A stretch of 64,000 bases of DNA. Source: CAZYBO01 sp964645205. Its GTDB lineage: Bacteria; Pseudomonadota; Alphaproteobacteria; Rickettsiales; SXRF01. The stretch lies in contig CAZYBO010000001.1 in assembly GCA_964645205.1 (NCBI GenBank), positions 186,001-250,000 on the forward strand. Reading direction: 5' to 3'. A program made the position numbers and the translations under genes. The notes beneath the pieces are model-generated. The model worked only from the letters and a program-made list of their open reading frames with translations, did no database searches and was not told the origin of the DNA. Each line of letters starts with the position of its first letter. Positions within the stretch are counted from its first letter, which is position 1. Shown in pieces: positions 26,748 to 34,600 of this stretch.

Positions 26748-27239
26748 ATGTCGAAAATTTCACCCGCCCAGCAGCGCATCCTGGCGGCCGCCAGCAAGCG
26801 GCCCAAAACCGATGTCCGTGAACAGATGCAGGACATCAAAAGCCCGGCGATCCGCGACAAGGTGATCGAATCCATGCTTAAAAACGGATTCATCACCGAA
26901 GACCCGGATGCCGAGGGCGTGGTCTACGTCATCTCCGACGCGGGTTTCGCCGCCATCGGCAAGCGCAAGCCGAAGGACGATGCCGCGCCAGCGGGCAAGG
27001 AAACCAAAGTCGAAAAGCCCGCCGCCGAACCCACGGAAAAGAAGGTGTCGAAACAGCAGATGCTGATTGACATGCTCAAGCGACCGGAAGGGGCGACCTT
27101 GAAGCAGATGATGGACGCCACCGGCTGGCAGAAACACTCGCTGCACGGCGCGATGGCGGGCGGCTTGAAAAAGAAGCTCGGCTACAACATCACCTCCACC
27201 AAGGAAGATGGCGGCGAACGCGTCTACCGCATCGCCTGA
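26748..27239 (+). CDS. DUF3489-domain protein, short form
   Basis: A 163-residue protein starting at the ATG at 26748 after AAAGGAG. An N-terminal winged-helix-like part (about 1-65), an Ala/Lys/Glu linker (about 66-105) and a C-terminal DUF3489 domain (LIDMLKRPEGATLKQMMDAT, GWQKHSLHGAM, ERVYRIA) are visible. Followed by a strong terminator. Possible transcription factor; divergent from the C5 methyltransferase. Confidence 0.8.
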   Translation: MSKISPAQQRILAAASKRPKTDVREQMQDIKSPAIRDKVIESMLKNGFITEDPDAEGVVYVISDAGFAAIGKRKPKDDAAPAGKETKVEKPAAEPTEKKVSKQQMLIDMLKRPEGATLKQMMDATGWQKHSLHGAMAGGLKKKLGYNITSTKEDGGERVYRIA

Positions 27240-27258
27240 CTGATTCAAGCGCCGCATA

Positions 27259-27290
27259 CCCCGCGCGATTAGCAACCGCGCGGGGTTTTT
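27259..27290 (+). terminator. Strong Rho-independent terminator
   Basis: A perfect 9-bp stem (CCCCGCGCG / CGCGCGGGG) with a 9-nt loop is followed by TTTTTCTTT. It ends the DUF3489 gene transcript. Confidence 0.92.
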
Positions 27291-27298
27291 CTTTCGGG

Positions 27299-27598
27299 CT
27301 AGTCTTCGTTGTGGGGCGCGCTGCCGTCCGTGCCGCTGTCGCTGGTTTCCGGCAGGGCAGCGGTGGCGGTTGCCAATGCCGTGGCCGTATCGTCGTCTTT
27401 CAACGCCGTCACCGTGTCTTGCACCGCTTTCTGCAAATCCGCCACCTGACTTTGCAGATCGGTGATCTGGCTTTCCAGCGGCGCCACGCCGGTGGCAACG
27501 GCTTCGATGACCTGCTGGGTTAAGGTCTCGTCATCCAGGCCGTGCGCCTGGTGAATGTTTTTGATTGTGGTTTCGATGGTGGCTTTTGCTTGTGACAT
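27299..27598 (-). CDS. Small coiled-coil phage protein
   Basis: A 99-residue acidic protein starting after AAGGAGCAACG. The centre (LESQITDLQSQVADLQKAVQ) is a heptad-type coiled coil; the C-terminus is Ala/Thr/Asp-rich and probably disordered. No known function. Lies between the terminator of the DUF3489 gene and the phage tRNA. Confidence 0.7.
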   Translation of the reverse strand: MSQAKATIETTIKNIHQAHGLDDETLTQQVIEAVATGVAPLESQITDLQSQVADLQKAVQDTVTALKDDDTATALATATAALPETSDSGTDGSAPHNED

Positions 27599-27689
27599 AA
27601 TCGTTGCTCCTTAAATGGATGATGCCGCCGCGAAAGTACCCACGCGGATGCAAGCGGCATGATTGAAACAGTGAAATTGCGTGGGTATC

Positions 27690-27765
27690 TGGTAGCGGGA
27701 GCCGGACTTGCACCAGGCGACCTCATGGTTATGACCCATGCGAGCTGCTACTGCTCTATCCCGCT
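27690..27765 (-). tRNA. tRNA-Met(CAT), phage-borne, initiator-like
   Basis: A 76-nt cloverleaf with encoded CCA: acceptor AGCGGGA/TCCCGCT, D stem GAGC/GCTC, anticodon arm CATGG-GTCATAA-CCATG and T arm CCTGG-TGCAAGT-CCGGC with one mismatch. The D stem, TCATAACC loop and AGGTCG variable region resemble bacterial initiator tRNA rather than elongator Met. Position 1-72 is A-T, not the usual mismatch. The 5' end overlaps the stop codon of the methyltransferase gene by two bases. Confidence 0.85.
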
Positions 27766-29005
27766 ATTCGCTTTTATTCCCGGCAGGGAACGGCTCGCCG
27801 GTTTCTTCGAGCGTGGCTGCCTTGCCGGTAAAATCCTGCCAGCGGCGCACGATGACGTCGCAATATTTCGGATCGAGTTCGATCAGCCGCGCCGAGCGAC
27901 CGGTTTTTTCGCAGGCTATCATGGTGGTGCCGGATCCGCCGAACGGGTCAAGCACGATATCGCGGCTCTTGCTGCTATTCTCAATCGCACGCTCCACCAG
28001 CCCCACCGGCTTCATGGTAGGATGCAGATCATTGACGGTGGGCTTATCGAAGAACCACACATTGCCCTGGTCGCGCGCACCGCACCAGTAATGTTTCGTG
28101 CCGTCCTTCCAGCCGTAGAGGATGGGTTCGTACTGGCGCTGATAATCGGAGCCGCCCATGGTGAATGTGTTCTTCGCCCACACCAGGAAGTCCGACCATT
28201 TGCCGCCGGCCGACGCGAAGGCGTTATGCAGGGTATGCAGTTCGCGGGTGCTCATGCAGATGTAAAGCCCGCCCTTGCATACCGTCAGCATGTTGACGCA
28301 GGCGTCATAAAGAAACTGGTAGAAATCCTCGCCGAGATTGTCGTTTTTGATTTTGCGCTTATTGCCGCGCACCTTGTCTTTCATGGTGGCGCCGTAATTC
28401 ACATTGTAGGGCGGATCGGTAAATACCATGTCGGCCAACGCCCCGCCACCCATCGCCCGCTCGACATCGTCCAGCTTCGTGGAATCGCCGCAGAGCAGCC
28501 GGTGATCGCCCAGCAGCCAGATATCGCCCGGCTTGCTGATTGCGGTTTCCGCCAGTTCCGGAACCGCGTCGTCATCGATCAGGCCTTGCTTGTCTTCCGG
28601 CCCCGTCAGCAGACGATCCAGTTCGTCGTCGGTGAAACCGAGGATGTCGAGATCATAATCCTCCGCCAGCAGCTCGCCCAATTCCACCCGCAGCATTTCC
28701 GGATCCCAGCTGGCGTTCAGCGCGATGCGGTTGTCGGCGATGATGAGCGCGCGCTTCTGCGCTTCGGAAAGATGCTCCAGCGGTATGACCGGCACTTCCT
28801 TCATGCCCAGGCGGTGCGCTGCCATCAGCCTGCCGTGTCCGGCGATGATACCGTGCTGCTTGTCAACCAGAATGGGATTGACGAAACCGAACTCGGCAAT
28901 CGACCCGGCGATCTGCGCAACCTGTTCTTCCGAATGCATCCGCGCATTGCGTGCATAGGGAACCAGCCGCTCCGTGGGAACGTATTGGACGGTAAGATCG
29001 AGCAT
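27764..29005 (-). CDS. ParB-like domain / DNA methyltransferase fusion
   Basis: A 413-residue protein. Residues 1-115 form a ParB/Srx-type domain (PYARNARMHSEEQVAQIAGS; IIAGHGRLMAAHRLG). Residues 170-400 form an amino-methyltransferase with DPPYNVNYG and, later, LDPFGGSGTTMIACEKTG. This ParB-methylase architecture is common in prophages of alphaproteobacteria and is thought to modify adenine or cytosine exocyclic amines. The stop codon is shared with the tRNA 5' end. Confidence 0.92.
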   Translation of the reverse strand: MLDLTVQYVPTERLVPYARNARMHSEEQVAQIAGSIAEFGFVNPILVDKQHGIIAGHGRLMAAHRLGMKEVPVIPLEHLSEAQKRALIIADNRIALNASWDPEMLRVELGELLAEDYDLDILGFTDDELDRLLTGPEDKQGLIDDDAVPELAETAISKPGDIWLLGDHRLLCGDSTKLDDVERAMGGGALADMVFTDPPYNVNYGATMKDKVRGNKRKIKNDNLGEDFYQFLYDACVNMLTVCKGGLYICMSTRELHTLHNAFASAGGKWSDFLVWAKNTFTMGGSDYQRQYEPILYGWKDGTKHYWCGARDQGNVWFFDKPTVNDLHPTMKPVGLVERAIENSSKSRDIVLDPFGGSGTTMIACEKTGRSARLIELDPKYCDVIVRRWQDFTGKAATLEETGEPFPAGNKSE

Positions 29006-29187
29006 GATGAAACCCTAAAGGTGCGAACCGGAGCGCGAACCGCGAACCCAAATTTTCAGTCTGTCACTAGCAAAATCCGGCCGCTTTGCCCCCCGCATAG
29101 CGTTTGCCTCGGGGAAGGACCCGTGGCATCGCGGATTAACGATTGGGAGGCGCGGAGAGCCGCTTTGGCTGGGCGTTTCGCGGGCAA

Positions 29188-29212
29188 TAAAAAACCCGCG
29201 CTGGGGCGGGTT
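29188..29212 (-). terminator. Rho-independent terminator
   Basis: On the minus strand, AACCCGC/GCGGGTT with a 6-nt loop is followed by TTTTTTATT. It lies downstream of the 29286-29852 gene. The rest of the 280-base gap (29006-29285) shows no convincing gene. Confidence 0.8.
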
Positions 29213-29285
29213 GCGGAAACAATTCATGGATTATGGTTGGAAACATAACATCTGCCCGCGGGTACTGTCAATAGCGTGGTTCGCA

Positions 29286-29852
29286 CTAACGGGTACGCAA
29301 TGCCTTGAACGACTTCACCAGTTCGTCCAGCGCCTCGCGCAGCCGGATCATGCCGTAGCCTTCGCGCCAGCGTTTGCCCGCTTCGTATTCCTTGAGGCAC
29401 TCGCCATAGCAACAGACATGACGCACGATGCTTTGCGACTCATGGCTTAATGGACGCAACACCCGGTCGTGCAGATTGAGGGCTTCGATCTGCACCTCGA
29501 TGGGATAAGCTGAAGGGTTGATACCCTTGTCCCACACCATCGGCGTCAGCTCGCGGGACAGGCGCGGCTGCGCGCGCTCGTAATTATTGGCAATGCGGTC
29601 GGCGGCGGCGTATTGCTGCTGATCGATACCGCGCCGGTAGCGTTCGGCCACGCCGTTATCCTCGTCGATGCGGTACAGGCGGTGGTATTTATCGATGGGG
29701 CGCTTGTCCCTGATCCTTGCCACCTTGACCTTGTCGACGGTGACGATGTCGAGTTGATGGTGCTTCGCCAATTCCGGCGTGCCGCGATCGGGCTGATTGG
29801 GATCGGTCACTCGGACGGCCTGGGCTTTCTGCTTGCGGTGCTTCCTCCCCAT
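29286..29852 (-). CDS. Phage protein, possibly a late regulator
   Basis: A 188-residue basic protein. The N-terminus is Lys/Arg-rich; a central region (DKYHRLYRIDEDNGVAERYR, DQQQYAAADRIANNYERAQP) and a C-terminal helical region ending LDELVKSFKAL resemble DUF6456-like or antitermination-region proteins of alphaproteobacterial phages. Assignment is weak. It ends the early operon, just before a terminator, where Q-type regulators sit. Confidence 0.55.
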   Translation of the reverse strand: MGRKHRKQKAQAVRVTDPNQPDRGTPELAKHHQLDIVTVDKVKVARIRDKRPIDKYHRLYRIDEDNGVAERYRRGIDQQQYAAADRIANNYERAQPRLSRELTPMVWDKGINPSAYPIEVQIEALNLHDRVLRPLSHESQSIVRHVCCYGECLKEYEAGKRWREGYGMIRLREALDELVKSFKALRTR

Positions 29853-29854
29853 GG

Positions 29855-30634
29855 TCAGCCTCCCTGTGTCTGGAGGCTGGAGAGCACGGCCTGATCGAAA
29901 TACTGCCAGGTGATGGGCGGCGGCAGGTTCTTCGACACCAGGAAGACCAGCATCCCCTGAATGACCGGAAGGATGCAGCGCACCGGATCGGGAGCGATCT
30001 GCAACCAGCCGCGCACCACTTCGTAATCCTGTGGCGGCTGGAGCTTGAGGCGGGTGAAAAGATCAACCAGCGCATTGACGAAAGCGTTCAGCTGATCGCT
30101 TCCTGCTGGCATCGCGATTGCGGGTTTTCCACAGAAAACGCCGTCCCCAATACTATTCTTAATATTTATATTTAGGTTTAGGTTAGGATGTTTTTCGTAT
30201 TCGCCCGGCATCGCGTTCGCATAGGACTTCGCACCGCCCTGGCTTCGCGTTCGCTTATGCGGGGCGGATGCGTTCGCATAACCTGAATTGTTGTTTTTCG
30301 GGGAGTTGCCTTCCCATCTGGTCAGGGCGTTTTGCCGGTTGGCTTCGCTTTTGACTTCGACCTTCTGGTACTCGCGCTGCAAACGCTTCTGACTGAGCGA
30401 ACCGGGGGTGGGTTTTTCAAAAAACCCCTCCAGGGTCTCGCGGATATTCACCCACTTATTCACATGCACGCCGAGCATGCGCGCGATCTGTTTATCGTCA
30501 TCCTTAATGGTGCCGCCGCCGATCCACATATGGGCAAGCAGCCGCATGTAGGCGCCTTGCGCTTCCAGCGACAGCACCGAGGTGTCGACCAGATAGGCGT
30601 CGCAGAAGAACGGCATGTAGGGGAGCTTGCTCAT
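29855..30634 (-). CDS. DUF1376 phage replication protein
   Basis: A 259-residue protein with an N-terminal DUF1376 domain (about 1-95: MPFFCDAYLVDTSVLSLEAQ; GAYMRLLAHMW; LGVHVNKW), typical of YdaU-like replication initiators. A Lys/Asn-rich linker and a C-terminal helical domain (GWLQIAPDPVRCILPVIQG) that may bind helicase or DnaA follow. Both neighbours overlap or abut it. The linker segment near 30150-30190 is A/T-rich. Confidence 0.8.
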   Translation of the reverse strand: MSKLPYMPFFCDAYLVDTSVLSLEAQGAYMRLLAHMWIGGGTIKDDDKQIARMLGVHVNKWVNIRETLEGFFEKPTPGSLSQKRLQREYQKVEVKSEANRQNALTRWEGNSPKNNNSGYANASAPHKRTRSQGGAKSYANAMPGEYEKHPNLNLNINIKNSIGDGVFCGKPAIAMPAGSDQLNAFVNALVDLFTRLKLQPPQDYEVVRGWLQIAPDPVRCILPVIQGMLVFLVSKNLPPPITWQYFDQAVLSSLQTQGG

Positions 30635-30951
30635 GGCGTGTCTCCCAGCGCGACCATCTCCAGAATGATGGCGCCGATGATCGAGGCCGGGCCGCCGTCC
30701 GGCTTGCGCGGCAGCGACGCCTCGATGGCGTGCGGGGAGACGAAGCGCTGCAACAGATGCGAAATCAGGATGCAGGCGTCCTGGGTGATGTGGTAGAGGG
30801 CGCTGTCGGAGCGCGGGCCGTTCAGCCAGACTTCGCCGATACGCCCGTCGCCATAATAGCCGATGGTTAGTTGATACCGGCCGCCCTCGAATTCGAATTC
30901 GAGGCTATGGTTGGGCCTTCGCTGCGGCAAGTGATGGCGATCTTCGGTCAT
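30631..30951 (-). CDS. TSCPD-like domain phage protein
   Basis: A 106-residue protein starting at 30951, overlapping the Cro-like stop by 4 bases. The body (EFEGGRYQLTIGYYGDGRIG; EVWLNGPRSDSAL; a helical DACILISHLLQRFV; RKPDGGPASIIG) resembles the TSCPD domain at the C-terminus of B12-dependent ribonucleotide reductases, seen as a stand-alone protein in alphaproteobacterial phages. Function unknown. Confidence 0.6.
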   Translation of the reverse strand: MTEDRHHLPQRRPNHSLEFEFEGGRYQLTIGYYGDGRIGEVWLNGPRSDSALYHITQDACILISHLLQRFVSPHAIEASLPRKPDGGPASIIGAIILEMVALGDTP

Positions 30952-31235
30952 GCCGCATCCTGTGCTTCCCTGGCTGGAGGGGAAACCCGCCTGCAAATCA
31001 ACCGTTTCGCCGGTTCGATCAGCGTCTTTATTTCTGGCGGCACATTGTCTAGATCGTAGAAATCATCCGGCCTGACCGCGCCCATGGTGATGTAATAGAC
31101 GCGCACTACCACCTCCGGATCGAGCACGCGCCCGTGCTTGATATGGCGGTTGATGGTGGACACGGAGCAGCCGACCAGCCCCGAGAGTTCGGTCTGCTTC
31201 ATGCCAACAAGTTTTAGCCATTGTCCGAGTTTCAT
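30948..31235 (-). CDS. Cro-like HTH regulator
   Basis: A 95-residue DNA-binding protein. The helix-turn-helix is KQTELSGLVGCSVSTINRHI (residues 13-32); the C-terminal part is charged. First gene of the early minus-strand operon, divergent from the CI-like gene across a 96-base switch region with operator-like repeats. Cro role inferred from arrangement. Confidence 0.8.
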   Translation of the reverse strand: MKLGQWLKLVGMKQTELSGLVGCSVSTINRHIKHGRVLDPEVVVRVYYITMGAVRPDDFYDLDNVPPEIKTLIEPAKRLICRRVSPPAREAQDAA

Positions 31236-31250
31236 ATCGCGTTAGCATCG

Positions 31251-31271
31251 CAGATAATGCAAAAATCTGTC
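31251..31271. promoter_or_regulatory. Operator-like palindrome in the CI/Cro switch
   Basis: CAGAT-N9-ATCTG, followed by TC. The motif CA-A-TGCAAA is repeated 16 bases further on (31267-31280), giving two tandem half-related sites in front of the Cro-like gene. A near-identical site is at 31995-32015. Confidence 0.55.
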
Positions 31272-31294
31272 AATGCAAATTTCGCTATAAGAGT

Positions 31295-31323
31295 TTGACA
31301 AGATTTTGCCGTTGCGGTAAATT
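31295..31323 (+). promoter_or_regulatory. Promoter of the CI-like repressor, leaderless
   Basis: TTGACA (31295-31300), a 17-base spacer and TAAATT (31318-31323). Transcription should start at about 31330-31332, on or next to the ATG at 31332, so the message would be leaderless, as for lambda PRM. Confidence 0.7.
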
Positions 31324-31331
31324 GTTCCGCT

Positions 31332-31916
31332 ATGGCACCCAACAACATCGCATTCCTGCGCAGGCGGCGGAATTTCTCGCAGACGCGGCTTTCCGAGATG
31401 ACGGACATCCCGGTCTATACCTTAAGCCGCATCGAATCGGGCGAGACCGAATCCTTCGAGAAACATCGCTTGAAGATAGCTGCGGCGCTGGGTTGCGCAC
31501 CGGAAGACCTGGACGCGGACGAGCTGGAAATGCCGACCGTGCCGGTGATCGGCACCGTCAAATACAAGAGCTTCGTCAAGGACGCCCGGCAGGGCGAATA
31601 CCCGCCGGTGGAGTCCTTTCCCGGCCTTCCCGCCAGCGCCAAGGCCATCATGGTCAAAGGAACACACCTGATGCACTATCATGGCAACGGCGACCTGCTT
31701 TACATCGACGGCAAGCCCGAAGCCAATGAACAGCTTTTCCTTGGCCGCGAATGCATGGTCGAACTCGATACCAAGAAGCGCGGCGAGAAGCTAATCGCCT
31801 GGGTTTCCAAGGGGTCGGAGAAAGACCGCTTCACCCTGCATCCCCACAATTCGCCGATGATGATCGACGTCAAAATCCGCGCGGCGCATCCCGTCCTTCA
31901 CGTCAAGCGCACTTAA
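31332..31916 (+). CDS. CI-like repressor with S24-like C-terminal domain
   Basis: A 194-residue repressor: N-terminal XRE helix-turn-helix (residues about 5-60, FSQTRLSEMTDIPVYTLSRI), then a LexA/CI-type dimerisation domain (about 85-190, VKGTHLMHYHGNGDLLYIDG). In the usual G-D/S-S-M position of the catalytic Ser the sequence reads GTHLM, so autocleavage looks absent. Expressed from its own leaderless promoter, divergent from Cro. Confidence 0.85.
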   Translation: MAPNNIAFLRRRRNFSQTRLSEMTDIPVYTLSRIESGETESFEKHRLKIAAALGCAPEDLDADELEMPTVPVIGTVKYKSFVKDARQGEYPPVESFPGLPASAKAIMVKGTHLMHYHGNGDLLYIDGKPEANEQLFLGRECMVELDTKKRGEKLIAWVSKGSEKDRFTLHPHNSPMMIDVKIRAAHPVLHVKRT

Positions 31917-31994
31917 ATCTCTCCTTTTTGCCGCTGCGGCAATAACTCACTGAGTTAACTGCAAAATTTTCTCTATGAGTGCAATTTTTCTATA

Positions 31995-32015
31995 GACAGA
32001 ATTTTGCATTATCTG
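31995..32015. promoter_or_regulatory. Second operator copy upstream of the 32061 gene
   Basis: GA-CAGAA-N9-ATCTG on the plus strand, nearly the reverse complement of the site at 31251-31271. It suggests that the same repressor controls the plus-strand operon containing the recombinase. Confidence 0.5.
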
Positions 32016-32060
32016 GTATCGCATAAGACCTCTGATTGTAAAAAAGGAGGATTTACACTT

Positions 32061-32294
32061 ATGCCGATAGACAAATTTTTGCAGAAATGGCGCGCAAAAC
32101 TGACCTGGCGCAATCTCGCCAAGGGACTTCTCATCGCTATTTTCCTGCTGCTGCTCGGCCTGTTCTTTGACTGGCTGATCATCAACTGGATGCTGGGCTG
32201 CTGCGAAGGCGGCGTGTGCTGGCCGGACATCTACCCGCAGTGCCGCAATGGGCATTACCAGGAATTTTATGGTAGCGGCCATGATCAGCGATAA
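32061..32294 (+). CDS. Small membrane protein, one TM helix
   Basis: A 77-residue protein starting at 32061 after AAAAAGGAGGA. A basic N-terminus (KFLQKWRAKLTWRNLAKG) leads into one long hydrophobic helix (LLIAIFLLLLGLFFDWLIIN), followed by a Cys-rich short tail (GCCEGGVC). It overlaps the next gene start by 26 bases. Function unknown; small exclusion or anti-holin-like roles are possible. Confidence 0.65.
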   Translation: MPIDKFLQKWRAKLTWRNLAKGLLIAIFLLLLGLFFDWLIINWMLGCCEGGVCWPDIYPQCRNGHYQEFYGSGHDQR

Positions 32295-32649
32295 GGACGT
32301 CGATCAGTATGTCGCCCGGCAACTCAAGGCGCTGCGCCTGACCATGGGATTGTCGCAGGGACAGGTGGGAGAGGAACTGGGCGTTACCTTCCAGCAGATC
32401 CAGAAATACGAAAATGGCATAAACCGCATCTCGGCGGGCCGCGCCATGCAGTTTGCGGAACTGTTCGATGTTTCCGTGCTGGCGCTGTTTCCCGAAGGGC
32501 TGGATTACAAGCCGCATGAGCCGATTCCCCCGGCCACGGTGCGCCTGCTGCGCATGATCAACCGCATCGATCCCAGGCATTACGGCGAGCTGTATGCCGT
32601 TTTGAAAGCGATGGCCAGGCTGTCCACCGGCGACGCCGGGGAGGAATAA
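32269..32649 (+). CDS. XRE-family transcriptional regulator
   Basis: A 126-residue regulator with helix-turn-helix at about residues 20-75 (MGLSQGQVGEELGVTFQQIQ). The C-terminal helical part is rich in Arg/Leu. The start at 32269 follows CCAGGA; an internal ATG at 32281 is possible. This type is common before alphaproteobacterial recombinase cassettes. Confidence 0.8.
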   Translation: MVAAMISDKDVDQYVARQLKALRLTMGLSQGQVGEELGVTFQQIQKYENGINRISAGRAMQFAELFDVSVLALFPEGLDYKPHEPIPPATVRLLRMINRIDPRHYGELYAVLKAMARLSTGDAGEE

Positions 32650-32819
32650 TGCGCGCGCCGGATGACATGACGCCTTCGCAGCGCATGGAGGAAATCGCCG
32701 CCGTCCTGGCGCGGGGCGTTCTGCGCCGGATAATGCTGGAAGCCAGGAAATCCAACCGTTTCAGAGAAATTCCACTGGACTCTTCCGGTAAGGAGAGCGT
32801 TCATGCGGAGAACAAATAG
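32649..32819 (+). CDS. Small recombinase-cassette protein
   Basis: A 56-residue protein whose ATG overlaps the XRE stop codon. The segment MTPSQRMEEIAAVLARGVLR matches the short proteins that regularly precede DUF2924 and serine recombinase genes in alphaproteobacterial prophages; a relative is at 51652-51849. Role in recombination unknown. Confidence 0.7.
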   Translation: MRAPDDMTPSQRMEEIAAVLARGVLRRIMLEARKSNRFREIPLDSSGKESVHAENK

Positions 32820-32831
32820 TGGTTGTACATC

Positions 32832-33266
32832 ATGAAGATACACTCCGTCACCGCACAGATCGCCGCGCTGAAAGACATGCCCACCGGCGCCCTTAAGGAT
32901 AAATGGCGCGAACTCTATGACAGCGACCCGCCGCCGTTCAACCGCGTCTATCTGGAATCGCGCATTGCCTACCGGCTGCAGGAGCTAACCTATGGCGGCT
33001 TGAACAAGAAAACGCAAAAGCGCCTTTCGGAATTGCGGGAAGAAGTGTTCGAAAACAAACCCCGCCAGAGCGACAATTCCCGCCGCCCGCCCATCGGCGC
33101 CATACTGGTGCGTGAATGCAAGGGCGTGGAGCATCGCGTGCGCGTCCTGCGGGAGGGATTCGAATATGAAGGACGCCAGTTCAAATCGCTGACCGCCATC
33201 GCCACCCATATCGCGGGCGTGAAATGGAACGGGTGGGAATTCTTCGGATTGCGGAGGCGGCGGTGA
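32832..33266 (+). CDS. DUF2924 protein (recombinase cassette A)
   Basis: A 144-residue basic protein of the DUF2924 family: N-terminal helical ALKDKWRELYDSDPPPFNRV, C-terminal strand-rich VRECKGVEHRVRVLREGFEY and IATHIAGVKWNGWEFFGL. It overlaps the recombinase start by GTGA. DUF2924 genes almost always precede large serine recombinases; an accessory DNA-binding role is inferred. Confidence 0.88.
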   Translation: MKIHSVTAQIAALKDMPTGALKDKWRELYDSDPPPFNRVYLESRIAYRLQELTYGGLNKKTQKRLSELREEVFENKPRQSDNSRRPPIGAILVRECKGVEHRVRVLREGFEYEGRQFKSLTAIATHIAGVKWNGWEFFGLRRRR

Positions 33267-34600
33267 CCGATATCAAACCGAAACTGCGCTGCGCCATCTA
33301 CACCCGCAAATCCCACGAGGAAGGGCTGGAACAGGAATATAATTCGCTCGACGCGCAGTACGATGGCGCCGCCAGCTACATCCAAAGCCAGCGGCAGGAA
33401 GGCTGGACGCTGGTCGGCGAGCGTTACGATGACGGCGGGTTTTCCGGTGGGACGCTGGAGCGCCCGGCGCTGAAACGCCTGATCGAGGATATCGAGCTGG
33501 GGCGCGTCGACGTCATCGTCGTCTATAAGATCGACCGGCTATCGCGCTCGCTGCTGGATTTCGCCAAGCTGGTGAAGATTTTCGACGATCACGGCGTCAC
33601 CTTCGTCTCCGTCACCCAGCATTTCAACACCACCACCTCGATGGGCAGGCTGACGCTGAACATCCTGCTGTCCTTCGCGCAGTTCGAGCGCGAGGTCACC
33701 GGCGAGCGCATCCGCGACAAATTCGCCGCCTCGAAGAAAAAGGGCATATGGATGGGCGGCACGCCGCCGCTGGGCTATGACGTCAAGAACCGCAAGCTGG
33801 TCATCAACCAGCGGGAGGCCAAGGTTGTCCGCTTTATCTTCGAACAATTCGCAAAGCATGGCTCCAAGGTGCGACTGGTCGGGGAACTGGAAGCGCGCTG
33901 CTACCGGGGGAAAAGCTGGGTCACGCAGAGCGGCAACAAGCGCACCGGCAATAAGCTCAAGGTAGCGGCGGTGCTGAAAATACTCACCAATCCGATGTAC
34001 CTTGGGAAAATCACCCATAAGGGCCAGTGCTATGACGGCGAGCACGAGGCCATTATCGATCAGAAAATGTGGGACGCGGCGCAGTTGATATTTGAAAGCC
34101 GCCGCAACAAGCAGCCGCTGACCACCGTGCGCAGCATCACGCCTTATCTTCTGCGCGGAATCATTTTCGATCAACATGGCTGGGCGATGACGGCGCACTA
34201 CACCGGCAAGCGCAAAGGCAGAAAATACCGCTATTACACCAGCACCAAAGCTATCAAGGAAGGCTATTCCAGCACCGATCTGCGCTCCATACCGGCAGAG
34301 GAAATCGAAACCCTGGTATTGGGGCATTTGCGGCAGTTTTTCACCGCGCCGGAAATCGTCCACCGCGTCCACCTGAAAGCCCAGCAGGAAGACCCGAAAA
34401 TCAGCGCCGACGAAGTGCGGGAGCGGCTGGGACGCTTCCATGAAATATGGGATCAGCTGTTTCCACTTGAGCAGATCCGTATCATACAACTCATCGTCCG
34501 GCGCATTCAGGTCAGTCCGCAGGGCGTGGACATCACTTATCAACCCAACGGCATCATGGAACTTTATGCGCAAATCCCAGGACGGCGTGTGGCTTTATAA
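33263..34600 (+). CDS. Large serine recombinase (prophage A integrase)
   Basis: A 445-residue recombinase starting at the GTG at 33263. The resolvase domain has the catalytic Ser in YTRKSHEEGLEQEYNSLDAQ, with YDDGGFSGGTLERPALKRLI and KIDRLSRSLLDFA. The recombinase DNA-binding domain and a degenerate zinc-ribbon region without Cys pairs follow. Likely integrase of prophage A. The next gene starts inside its 3' end. Confidence 0.92.
   Translation: MTDIKPKLRCAIYTRKSHEEGLEQEYNSLDAQYDGAASYIQSQRQEGWTLVGERYDDGGFSGGTLERPALKRLIEDIELGRVDVIVVYKIDRLSRSLLDFAKLVKIFDDHGVTFVSVTQHFNTTTSMGRLTLNILLSFAQFEREVTGERIRDKFAASKKKGIWMGGTPPLGYDVKNRKLVINQREAKVVRFIFEQFAKHGSKVRLVGELEARCYRGKSWVTQSGNKRTGNKLKVAAVLKILTNPMYLGKITHKGQCYDGEHEAIIDQKMWDAAQLIFESRRNKQPLTTVRSITPYLLRGIIFDQHGWAMTAHYTGKRKGRKYRYYTSTKAIKEGYSSTDLRSIPAEEIETLVLGHLRQFFTAPEIVHRVHLKAQQEDPKISADEVRERLGRFHEIWDQLFPLEQIRIIQLIVRRIQVSPQGVDITYQPNGIMELYAQIPGRRVAL

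Noticed and set aside
29015..29227. 70-codon minus-strand frame in the gap 29006-29285
   Set aside because: It covers the terminator hairpin and has no ribosome site or recognisable domain; some coding look remains, but it is not enough.
27659..29248. 529-codon plus-strand frame across the ParB-methylase gene and the tRNA
   Set aside because: It runs antisense to a clear methyltransferase and through a tRNA; composition is that of a shadow.
34130..34320. Loss of zinc-ribbon cysteines in recombinase A as a sign of inactivation
   Set aside because: The Cys-less form of this segment occurs in otherwise normal members of this recombinase type as I know them, so it is not good evidence of decay.
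33539..34573. 344-codon frame antisense to recombinase A
   Set aside because: Shadow frame without family likeness.
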